From: Nitrososphaeraceae archaeon
GTDB taxonomy: Archaea > Thermoproteota > Nitrososphaeria > Nitrososphaerales > Nitrososphaeraceae
Reading direction: 5' to 3'
Length of the DNA: 12,795 nt
NCBI GenBank assembly: GCA_030038695.1
Contig: JASHSN010000540.1
Span: 1 to 12,795 of the forward strand
The notes beneath the pieces are model-generated. The model was given only the letters and a program-made list of their open reading frames with translations. It was not told where the DNA came from and did not search any database. This document shows positions 7,685 to 12,795 of the stretch, in pieces. A program made the position numbers and the translations under genes. Each line of letters starts with the position of its first letter. Within the stretch, counting starts at the first letter, position 1.

Positions 7685-7706
7685 TACTTAGCCATTGTGC
7701 TAAGTA
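7685..7706. repeat. 8-bp hairpin downstream of the cupin gene
   Basis: TACTTAGC (7685-7692) and GCTAAGTA (7699-7706) form a perfect 8-bp stem with a 6-base loop, about 55 bases after the cupin stop. No T-run follows, so it may stabilise or mark the mRNA 3' end rather than act as an intrinsic terminator. Confidence 0.35.
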
Positions 7707-7751
7707 TCTGCTCGACGAGTTTATTAGGGCGCCTTAAAGTCATCTTACAAT

Positions 7752-8089
7752 TCAGGATAAGTTATCAAGCAAATCTATGCGATCGCCATCCTGTATTATA
7801 TCCGAACTTTTATATCTCAAAACAATACCCGCAGATCCGCATCCCAGCAAGAAAATGATATTTTCAAAGATTGCTATCTGTTCTGGAAATATTATAGGTT
7901 TCAATAGATTTCCTGTAAGTATCCCAGATTCGATATTATTAGGCAATCTGCTGCTAGATTGATAGACTGAAGCATTAGCCAATGTGCTGCTAGACCAAGT
8001 GGTGGTATTTGATATTATTGCCAGAAGATCTATTATAAGCTGTAATCGACATTTGGGACAACTTGTTCCCTATTTATCAGGGCTAACAT
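7752..8089 (-). pseudogene. Possible small zinc-binding protein, doubtful or frame-disrupted
   Basis: A minus-strand frame is open from just after a TAG at 8070-8072 down to the TGA at 7752, about 105 codons, beginning TSCPKCRLQL. It contains a CxxC pair and ends with IIFLLGCGSAGIVLRYKSSD and IQDGDRIDLLDNLS. It lacks a good in-frame start; the listed TTG at 7982 would drop the CPKC. An ATG at 8089-8087 opens another frame (MLALINRE) that could join it if one base were shifted near 8065. Composition is plausible for protein and the opposite-strand frames look poorer, but I recognise no family. It may be a decayed gene, or real with an indel error. Confidence 0.28.
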
Positions 8090-8410
8090 AAGTCTGCCTA
8101 AAGTTAGCTATAATACATTATTCATTCACCTATATTACAATGACATAAGAAATCCGCATATTACTAGTAGGTAGGAGTACATAGCGGCCCGTTATGATGA
8201 GCTCGAGGGATATAGGACAGATGTCCAGCTAGCGACTTGGTGTACACACAGGATACACTGAAAAAAAAGAATTTCTTTGTAAAAGTGAGTCAACGTACTC
8301 AGCGTACTAGTTGGATCTATTTGCGCCTCTGCATGGTTACGTTCGTCACAGAATATGTTATATGGCTACAGATGCACATTACAAAAAATATGGAAGTGGA
8401 GCACGTCTCA
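8090..8410. other. Spacer with no recognised gene
   Basis: All six frames are short or broken here. A run of eight A at 8261-8268 (T8 on the minus strand) lies about 145 bases downstream of the minus-strand secreted-peptide gene and could serve as an archaeal U-tract terminator. The near-repeat CGTACTC/CGTACTA at about 8293-8309 appears trivial. Confidence 0.3.
8261..8268 (-). terminator. Possible U-tract terminator for the 92-residue secreted-peptide gene
   Basis: Eight consecutive T on the minus strand, downstream of the stop at 8411. Archaeal RNA polymerase terminates at such tracts without a needed hairpin. The distance is rather long and there is no transcript evidence. Confidence 0.25.
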
Positions 8411-8689
8411 TTATTTCTTTAGTATGCCACCGGTTTGAGAAATCGTGTCCATTGAGTTTGCTGTACATGAGCTCGTGAGTCCAGAGCTTCCGCCAGCTGT
8501 TAGACAGTCTTGCTTCTGGGCTGTGTCTGTTGGGACGTTAATGCCCGTATTGTTCGTATTTTTTGTTATGGTGGTGGTTTCCGCTGCTGATGCCATATGT
8601 CCGTTTCCTATAGCTATCGTGCTTACTGCTAACACAGTTGCAATTGCTGCAATTGCAACTAGAGCTGTTTTTTGCTTTATGCCTGTCAT
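8411..8689 (-). CDS. Small secreted protein of unknown function
   Basis: This 92-residue precursor starts MTGIKQKTALVAIAAIATVL, a classic short signal peptide with a basic start, a long hydrophobic core and a small-residue cleavage region (HMASAAE, about 31-37). The predicted mature part is about 55 residues, rich in threonine, asparagine and serine. It has two cysteines (62 and 75) spaced to form a small disulfide loop (CLTAGGSSGLTSSC), and ends QTGGILKK. I associate this style of peptide with Thaumarchaeota but know no function. A weak TATA-like GATAGTAGA sits about 26 bases before the ATG, fitting a leaderless mRNA. A 9-bp inverted repeat in the signal-peptide codons (8637-8659) follows from repeated Ala-Ile codons. 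Confidence 0.7.
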   Translation of the reverse strand: MTGIKQKTALVAIAAIATVLAVSTIAIGNGHMASAAETTTITKNTNNTGINVPTDTAQKQDCLTAGGSSGLTSSCTANSMDTISQTGGILKK

Positions 8690-9572
8690 TTAGGTTCAAT
8701 TTGCAAGAACTCTACTATCCCTTATCTGTGGTACTTCACATCAAATGCTAAGAATATGGTAGAATCAGAAGATATATTGAACTACAATAAAATCATTACA
8801 AAGATGATGGTGATATTTAATTAGAATACAAGTATACGCCATACTACAGCATCATACCTAGTGAAGATCTAACATGCCAAGTCATAAGAATTTCTTTTTG
8901 TGACCTGTCTTCATAACTAACGTGAAATTTGACTGGCCACACACAACAAGATCGTCGCCACGTTTTTCGGGTAGCCGCTAACTATGCATAATATCATAAG
9001 AAATCAGTCTCAATTTTACATATGCGATCCACTTGATCATTGATACTTGAAAAGTTTACACTTATGAGATCTTTTCAAATTCATTGGATTGCACTAACAT
9101 TTTAACCACGGTGAACAATACGCAATATTTAATCTCTATCAGTGATTACTTATGATCTTGTAAGCGTCAGACCGTATGAAAGTCAGCTAGGCAAGACAGT
9201 CATTACAAAATCCAAAACAGGTGCGACGTTGACATTGCTACCCAAGTTTAAATACATTTTATTGTCATTAAGGTATTCAAACCAGTCGACCACAACCTGT
9301 GGCTTTTATCACTTGATATCTAAATGCTATATTGCGGTGCATCAAATAAGATTTCCGTATACATCACATTATACGTTTAATGGCCGTTTACTAGATTCAC
9401 ATTATTTCTCGACATGCTGCATCCATTTGGTCTACCCACGCATGACGAATTATGCATATTTTAGATAGCAGCAAGGCGTGGATAGACAACTTCTGTAAAC
9501 ATAACTGGGCTTTAGATCTATTTGTCAACATTATTTTTCCTAGATATCAATTTCGTAGTACATTGGGACGTA
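8690..9572. other. Long spacer with no supported gene
   Basis: This stretch of about 880 bases is AT-rich and full of stops in all frames. The one longer frame (9142-9468, plus strand, GTG start) is rich in Tyr, His, Ser and Cys, with no domain-like pattern, signal peptide or TATA box at the right distance, so I do not call it. I see no tRNA, C/D-box RNA or repeat array. Confidence 0.4.
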
Positions 9573-9616
9573 TTTAAGCTCTGAATGAGACGAAAACCAA
9601 GGAATCAGAGCTTAAA
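9573..9616. repeat. Perfect 12-bp inverted repeat with 20-base loop
   Basis: TTTAAGCTCTGA (9573-9584) is the exact reverse complement of TCAGAGCTTAAA (9605-9616). The loop is 20 bases (9585-9604) and contains AACCAAGG, which can nearly pair with CCTTTGGTT just outside the stem (about 9618-9626). On the minus strand the stem covers the TAA that ends the broken frame at 9612-9834, so it could be a 3'-end hairpin. It could also be an operator or part of a structured RNA. Confidence 0.5.
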
Positions 9617-9834
9617 ACCTTTGGTTGTTTTGACTATGGTGCTGGACCGCAGAGGTCAAGTCATCCGTTGTTCTCCTGTTTTCTGGAGAATTAACCACTT
9701 ATCGTGAAGCCTCCGTCTAGTCCATTGGTAATGACCTTAATTGAGCCAAATCAATTCATGCCTTCATCGAACCTAGTGCCATCAGGAACCGTACCGTTTG
9801 CGCTAACAAAAACCAAACGACCACGTAGTGACTT
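9612..9834 (-). pseudogene. Decayed coding remnant, family not recognised
   Basis: Just after the PsbP-like gene, on the same strand, a frame reads RGRLVFVSANGTVPDGTRFD, meets TGA at 9751-9753, and continues FGSIKVITNGLDGGFTISG to a TAA at 9691-9693. A different frame entered there (GVNSPENRRTTDDL, then TSAVQHHSQNN) stays open to TAA at 9612-9614. The strand, glycine pattern and composition look protein-like, whereas neighbouring sequence does not. One nonsense codon and one frameshift would make it a pseudogene of about 74 codons, or two sequencing errors would. No start codon or homologue is identified. Confidence 0.3.
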
Positions 9835-9850
9835 CTAACCCTATCCTCCA

Positions 9851-10468
9851 CTATTTAGGTATTAGTTCAAAGGATTTAATCATGGTTTGTATTGTGGGTA
9901 GGTAGCTGATATAGTCGGCGCTGTCGGCATGGTAGGATAGAATATAAGCTTTTGATCCGTTAATAGTCCATATCTCCATGACCTTGCCAGTGCCAACGAT
10001 TGGATCCCTATAGGTGAAGACAACCGTGTAAGCGTTATGACCAGCGAGAGAGCTGTTTGATGCTCCCACTGGCTTGAAATGAGGGAACGATTGTGCTATG
10101 AAACTTATCTCTTGCTTTAAGAATGTAGATGCAGAGCTAACATTCGCGGTTTCTACTATAAGGTATTCTCTAAACGTATGAGATGGTCCTTGCGATGGTG
10201 AAAGGAAGGTCACAACCAAGTTATGGGAGCCTTCTGTAATTCCCACCGAAAATTGTATCTTTTCCCAATCTTCGGGATATTCAACTTTAAATCCATGGAC
10301 TGTATCCTCATAACCGAGATATTTACTTGTATGCTGTATTTGGCCGACTGAAGTTTTCAGTATGGCCGATAAAGATAGCGAATTAAATAACAACAGACCT
10401 GCTGTAAGAGCTAATCCTTTAGCAATAAACTCGCATTTGGCAGACTTTACATCCTTTTTCAAAAGCAT
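9851..10468 (-). CDS. Secreted PsbP-like domain protein
   Basis: This 205-residue precursor has a signal peptide or anchor at about residues 13-35 (basic start, then LALTAGLLLFNSLSLSAIL). The mature part matches the PsbP/DUF1795 alpha-beta fold: GFKVEYPEDWEK (about 59-70), a VVTFLSP strand, LIVETANV, a SxxxLAGHNAYTVVFTY block (about 137-153), KVMEIWTINGSKAYILSYHA (162-181) and a closing YLPTIQTMIKSFEL helix (189-202). In plants PsbP serves photosystem II. The archaeal homologues have no known partner, and their function outside the cell is unknown. A TATA-like CTATTATAG (10487-10495) lies about 23 bases before the ATG, so the mRNA is probably leaderless. It stands alone. Confidence 0.78.
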   Translation of the reverse strand: MLLKKDVKSAKCEFIAKGLALTAGLLLFNSLSLSAILKTSVGQIQHTSKYLGYEDTVHGFKVEYPEDWEKIQFSVGITEGSHNLVVTFLSPSQGPSHTFREYLIVETANVSSASTFLKQEISFIAQSFPHFKPVGASNSSLAGHNAYTVVFTYRDPIVGTGKVMEIWTINGSKAYILSYHADSADYISYLPTIQTMIKSFELIPK

Positions 10469-10486
10469 TGCATTTTACTCGCTGCG

Positions 10487-10496
10487 CTATAATAGT
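10487..10496 (-). promoter_or_regulatory. Putative TATA box of the PsbP-like gene
   Basis: The minus strand reads ACTATTATAG here, centred about 23 bases from the ATG at 10468. This is at the short end of the range for a leaderless archaeal transcript. Confidence 0.35.
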
Positions 10497-10683
10497 GTTT
10501 ACTAGGGAACAGTTTAGGAAATTGCTTGCCCTTGGAAGTGTAACTTTACTTTATTGGAAGAATGACAACAAGGAGAACTAAATTTAGGCATGAGGTAGCA
10601 ATCAAGTCGTCACTTCTGATCTACTCGATAATCGCATTGTTAGGTAAACTAAATGTCACTAGTAAAGACTTTTTACATCCAAA

Positions 10684-10693
10684 TACTATAAGG
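10684..10693 (+). promoter_or_regulatory. Putative TATA box of the 72-residue protein gene
   Basis: TACTATAAGG is centred about 28 bases before the ATG at 10717. That supports this start and argues against the overlapping frame that opens at 10562, because the promoter would fall inside that frame. Confidence 0.4.
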
Positions 10694-10716
10694 TATGGTA
10701 ACAAAAAAGATCAACG

Positions 10717-10935
10717 ATGGGACTTTTTAAAGATCGGTATCACTACTTGAGAAATATTAGATGGGTTCTAAATAATACATTAGCATATACAACTATTGGA
10801 ACATCAAACACACGAAAAGATAAGGAAAAAAATATAACAACAACAACTGATAAGGAAGATATAGCAATACCAGATTTAGAAAAGTGGTCAGAATATAAAC
10901 TCAAAAGATTGGCCGAAGAAAATGGTTTGCTGTGA
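10717..10935 (+). CDS. Small hypothetical soluble protein, 72 residues
   Basis: I do not recognise a family. The product begins MGLFKDRYHYLRNIRWVLNN, a basic aromatic segment likely to be helical. A lysine/threonine-rich linker (about 32-47) follows, then a charged C-terminal helix (IPDLEKWSEYKLKRLAEENG, about 50-70). It has no signal peptide, membrane segment or cysteine. A TATA-like box at the right distance supports expression from this ATG. An overlapping frame at 10562-10750 could belong to the same gene if a base were shifted near 10730, giving a protein of about 125 residues. A broken zinc-ribbon-like frame lies just downstream. Confidence 0.45.
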   Translation: MGLFKDRYHYLRNIRWVLNNTLAYTTIGTSNTRKDKEKNITTTTDKEDIAIPDLEKWSEYKLKRLAEENGLL

Positions 10936-10949
10936 TTGTTATATGGCGC

Positions 10950-11052
10950 TTGAGATGCCATACTACACCTTGTCCGAACTGATAATCTTAGGAACATAGA
11001 ACAGAATTGTAAGACTTGTAGTCAGCAATTTCTCTTATCGTTGATTTAGAAT
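10950..11052 (+). pseudogene. Split zinc-ribbon-like reading frame
   Basis: From TTG at 10950 the frame reads LRCHTTPCPN and stops at TGA (10980-10982). The adjacent frame, entered at 10981, reads DNLRNIEQNCKTCSQQF and ends at TAG (11050-11052). Adding one base after TG at 10980-10981 would give CPNC, nine residues, CKTC: the spacing of a double-zinc-ribbon (DZR-like) motif. It lies 14 bases after the 72-residue gene and could be its lost C-terminus or a separate mini-protein. Two CxxC halves in neighbouring frames could still be coincidence. Confidence 0.27.
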
Positions 11053-11322
11053 AAGTGACAATCGTGCTTATTGTTGTATTAATTTGAATATAGATAGTTT
11101 AGAAATTCAAACGGAATCAAATCCGATGGTTCAAAATGTGACCTCTGTAGATTAATAATATTAGTACTGTATTGTCTTAAACTCATAAAAGGAATGAGAC
11201 ATTCGTCCTTTGTATTCTGCCCTGCACTCTATTCTCTATCTTACCCGTACCTATGCAAGAACTAGCGACGATCGACGATGGAAGTTAATAAATCGTTTAC
11301 GATCCAGTCAGTTCTGACATTG
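11053..11322. other. Spacer with no recognised gene
   Basis: This is a very AT-rich stretch between the plus-strand small gene and the end of the minus-strand exported-protein gene. A plus-strand frame of about 50 codons is open around 11100-11260, but it lacks a start in good context and reads unlike protein. No repeat, RNA gene or T-tract stands out. Confidence 0.35.
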
Positions 11323-11796
11323 TTAGCGTGGGTATGGTTGTATTGGCACGATGACTTTAAATGGGGCTAAAGCCGCCACCCCATTTCCACTTATTCTTGT
11401 TATGATCTCGAATAACCCGGTATCTTCGAATAGGTAATTTAGTGAGAACTGCCCATTAGCAACTTTTATATTATTGAATTTAGTGTTTTCGTAACCACCA
11501 AATTCACCACTGCTGTTGTATGTGACTAAAATATTCGCTATGAGGTTGTTCAAATAATTTCCTGTCTTTAAATTCTGAACAAGGAACTTAAGTTCAGTAG
11601 GTTGATCCAATATTGGCTTCGGAGGTTGGTATGCAAACGTAATTTTCAGATTTTGTTCGGTATTTGTCCATATTTGGGGATTCTCGACCTTGAGGTTACT
11701 CAGAGGGTTAACAGCTCCTTCGGATGTGTTTAGAGCTGAACTTGAAACCAACAAAGCAAAGCATACTAGCGACCAAAAAATGATTGTGTGATACAT
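11323..11796 (-). CDS. Secreted beta-sandwich protein, YtkA-like
   Basis: The frame is open from GTG at 11823 and has ATGs at 11817 and 11796. The TATA-like TTTATATG at 11823-11830 would start transcription near 11801, so ATG 11796 is chosen. It gives a 157-residue precursor with a textbook signal peptide (MYHTIIFWSLVCFALLVSSS). The mature part has the pattern of a single immunoglobulin-like YtkA domain: LKITFAYQPPKPILDQPTEL, a FLVQNLKTGNYL strand, ANILVTYNSSG, a QFSLNYLFEDTGLFEIITRI stretch and a C-terminal FKVIVP strand. Such domains occur in exported proteins linked to copper or cell-envelope functions. No metal-binding His or Met cluster is visible here, so function is open. Downstream of the other secreted-protein gene on the same strand, but it has its own promoter. 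Confidence 0.68.
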   Translation of the reverse strand: MYHTIIFWSLVCFALLVSSSALNTSEGAVNPLSNLKVENPQIWTNTEQNLKITFAYQPPKPILDQPTELKFLVQNLKTGNYLNNLIANILVTYNSSGEFGGYENTKFNNIKVANGQFSLNYLFEDTGLFEIITRISGNGVAALAPFKVIVPIQPYPR

Positions 11797-11821
11797 TGTT
11801 AACACTAAGCGAGACATGATC

Positions 11822-11832
11822 ACATATAAATC
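11822..11832 (-). promoter_or_regulatory. Putative TATA box of the YtkA-like gene
   Basis: The minus strand reads GATTTATATGT here, a strong archaeal TATA match. It overlaps the upstream GTG start at 11823 and predicts transcription from about 11801, with a 5-base leader before ATG 11796. Confidence 0.5.
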
Positions 11833-11971
11833 GACTCTGCTGCGTTGGCAAATGCTTGTAGTGATGTATTGGTAACATGTGCATGCGCGTCTGCCCGATT
11901 CTTTCGGTCAGACCGATTCAACTGACGATCGATTGATTTCACCTTTTAGTTTTATCCTATCACCGCGATTT

Positions 11972-12493
11972 TTAGGTGTCCTGTCTTATACCAAACGTAG
12001 TGTTTGCCGTAATTGGTTGTCTGTCGTGCAGATTTGTGCTTATGGAGGAAGTTTCGGCTTTATAAAATCCAGGTGCGGTTTGATTTGCATTTGTGTCCTT
12101 TTGATCCCATTGGAATGTTTTTGATTCATTTGGTTTTAGTTCAGTTATCACTTGTGCTGCAAGTAATCCTGCTTTTTGTCCAGTCTTGATATTTTCAATA
12201 TTCAAACCGAGAATTGAATCTGGAAATTCTAATGGTATCTTCATTTTGTTCTTTACAGTGACAAATACTGTTTCTCCTAAGAGATATCTCTGTTTGTCTG
12301 TAGTTATTTGCAAAGTAGAATTGTTCATACCAACATTGTTGTGAGTCTGAATACCTGAGAGTATGCTAGTATTTCCCGCATATATAACATGCAGGTGGGA
12401 ATGGAAGGCATAACAGACAGAAAACAAAAGAACTAGCGCAAAAAGAAATGTTGCTTGACAAGCCATTGATCTTATCTTTGGAGATCTTGTCAT
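11972..12493 (-). CDS. Secreted beta-sandwich protein, BsuPI-like
   Basis: This 173-residue precursor has a signal peptide at about residues 10-39 (MACQATFLFALVLLFSVCYA). The mature domain resembles the BsuPI (intracellular proteinase inhibitor) beta-sandwich: LQITTDKQRYLLGETVFVTV (61-80), NKMKIPLEFPDSILGLNIEN (82-101), ITELKPNESKTFQWDQKD (116-133) and PGFYKAETS (141-149). In archaea and bacteria such domains are often parts of exported proteins with no proven inhibitor role, so protease inhibition is only a hint. Start choice is ambiguous. ATG 12493 has a weak TATA-like AAAAGATAATT at about 12514-12524, while a better GATATATTGG (about 12503-12512) would suit the ATG at 12466, which begins directly at the signal peptide. 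Confidence 0.65.
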   Translation of the reverse strand: MTRSPKIRSMACQATFLFALVLLFSVCYAFHSHLHVIYAGNTSILSGIQTHNNVGMNNSTLQITTDKQRYLLGETVFVTVKNKMKIPLEFPDSILGLNIENIKTGQKAGLLAAQVITELKPNESKTFQWDQKDTNANQTAPGFYKAETSSISTNLHDRQPITANTTFGIRQDT

Positions 12494-12502
12494 TTCAGAT
12501 CG

Positions 12503-12513
12503 ACCAATATATC
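12503..12513 (-). promoter_or_regulatory. Putative TATA box of the BsuPI-like gene
   Basis: The minus strand reads TGATATATTGG here. Transcription 26 bases downstream would start near 12482-12484, between the two candidate ATGs, so it favours the inner start at 12466. Confidence 0.35.
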
Positions 12514-12795
12514 AATTATCTTTTACTGGCCGATTAACTTTTGCAACAAATACTACAAGGTCCAGACTTGGATCTCTGAAGGATATGAATTCCATGGTTC
12601 TTGTTCCGCATCGAGTATTAATAAGGTATTTGGCATTTCCTAGAGTTGAATTGAAGCGTTGACTGACCCAACTAGTTGTGTGCAAAGCTTCCAATATACA
12701 GTAAAGGTTCATCACCATGTGGGTTGGTGAAATATCCGTGACCATCTCCATCACAAGTAGTTGTAGGAGTGCTTCCTAGAGATACAAGTGCACTA
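12512..12795 (-). pseudogene. Exported-type protein, 5'-partial and apparently frame-disrupted
   Basis: From the right edge one frame is open for 40 codons and looks strongly protein-like (SLGSTPTTTCDGDGHGYF, then NPHGDEPLLYIGSFAHN), ending at TAG 12672-12674. A second frame, open from 12775, looks protein-like only after about 12675 (SWVSQRFNSTLGNAKYLINT, then MEFISFRDPSLDLVVFVAKV) and ends at TGA 12512-12514. One surplus base, or two missing bases, near 12665-12690 would join them into a single C-terminal region of about 95 residues. The DGDGHG stretch is reminiscent of an acidic calcium loop, but I cannot name a family. Alternatively the first frame is a complete C-terminus and the second is chance. 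Confidence 0.4.

Noticed and set aside
8196..8260. Second C-box-like ATGATGA with a downstream CTGA
   Set aside because: No internal boxes and no terminal pairing.
8237..8422. 61-residue plus-strand ORF with TTG start
   Set aside because: Poor start, no domain pattern, and it runs into the opposite-strand secreted-peptide gene.
8637..8659. 9-bp inverted repeat GTTGCAATT/AATTGCAAC
   Set aside because: It lies inside the signal-peptide codons (Val-Ala-Ile-Ala-Ala-Ile-Ala) and is explained by repeated codons.
9142..9468. 108-residue plus-strand ORF
   Set aside because: GTG start without a promoter at the right distance, and an unusual Tyr/His/Ser/Cys-rich composition with no recognisable pattern.
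10562..10750. 62-residue plus-strand ORF overlapping the 72-residue gene
   Set aside because: The likely promoter of the 72-residue gene lies inside it and it has no domain-like features. It is kept only as an alternative N-terminus if a frameshift is proven.
11879..12124. 81-residue plus-strand ORF
   Set aside because: Mostly antisense to the BsuPI-like gene, with shadow-type composition.

Overview
This AT-rich window most likely comes from an archaeon of the ammonia-oxidising Thaumarchaeota (Nitrososphaeria) type. This is inferred from style, since no rRNA or other marker gene is present. TATA-like boxes sit 25-35 bases before many start codons, often with little or no leader and no Shine-Dalgarno site. 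Several short secreted proteins (PsbP-like, YtkA-like, BsuPI-like, RTX-like) are of kinds common in that group. Spacers are long.

Left part (1-5260). On the minus strand, egtB (DinB plus formylglycine-generating-enzyme-like sulfoxide synthase of ergothioneine synthesis) runs off the left edge and carries a clear one-base frameshift near 141-148. Divergent to it is a winged-helix/PD-(D/E)XK Mrr-like nuclease, followed by a cysteine-rich exported protein with glycine/aspartate RTX-type repeats. Converging on these is a two-gene minus-strand operon: a small one-helix membrane protein and an ABC1/UbiB-family atypical kinase.

Middle (5370-7630). A Nudix hydrolase of ADP-ribose pyrophosphatase type converges on a two-domain rhodanese. 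Then comes a DUF985-type cupin with a TTG start, preceded by a 16-codon mini-ORF that has an AGGAG motif.

Right part (7630-12795). Gene density falls. It holds a 92-residue secreted peptide, a PsbP-like secreted protein, a 72-residue soluble protein, and two secreted beta-sandwich-type proteins. Between them are long spacers with broken reading frames: a minus-strand relic at 9612-9834, a split zinc-ribbon frame at 10950-11052, a possible CPKC-bearing frame at 7752-8089, and a frame-disrupted exported protein at the right edge. A perfect 12-bp inverted repeat lies at 9573-9616.

Most genes look monocistronic, so the window reads as ordinary chromosomal backbone with redox and housekeeping functions (ergothioneine, rhodanese, Nudix, UbiB kinase) plus a decaying secreted-protein region. 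I found no mobile element, CRISPR array, tRNA or rRNA, and no convincing new multi-gene system. The most checkable oddity is the number of apparent frameshifts, which may be indel errors in the assembly or real gene decay.
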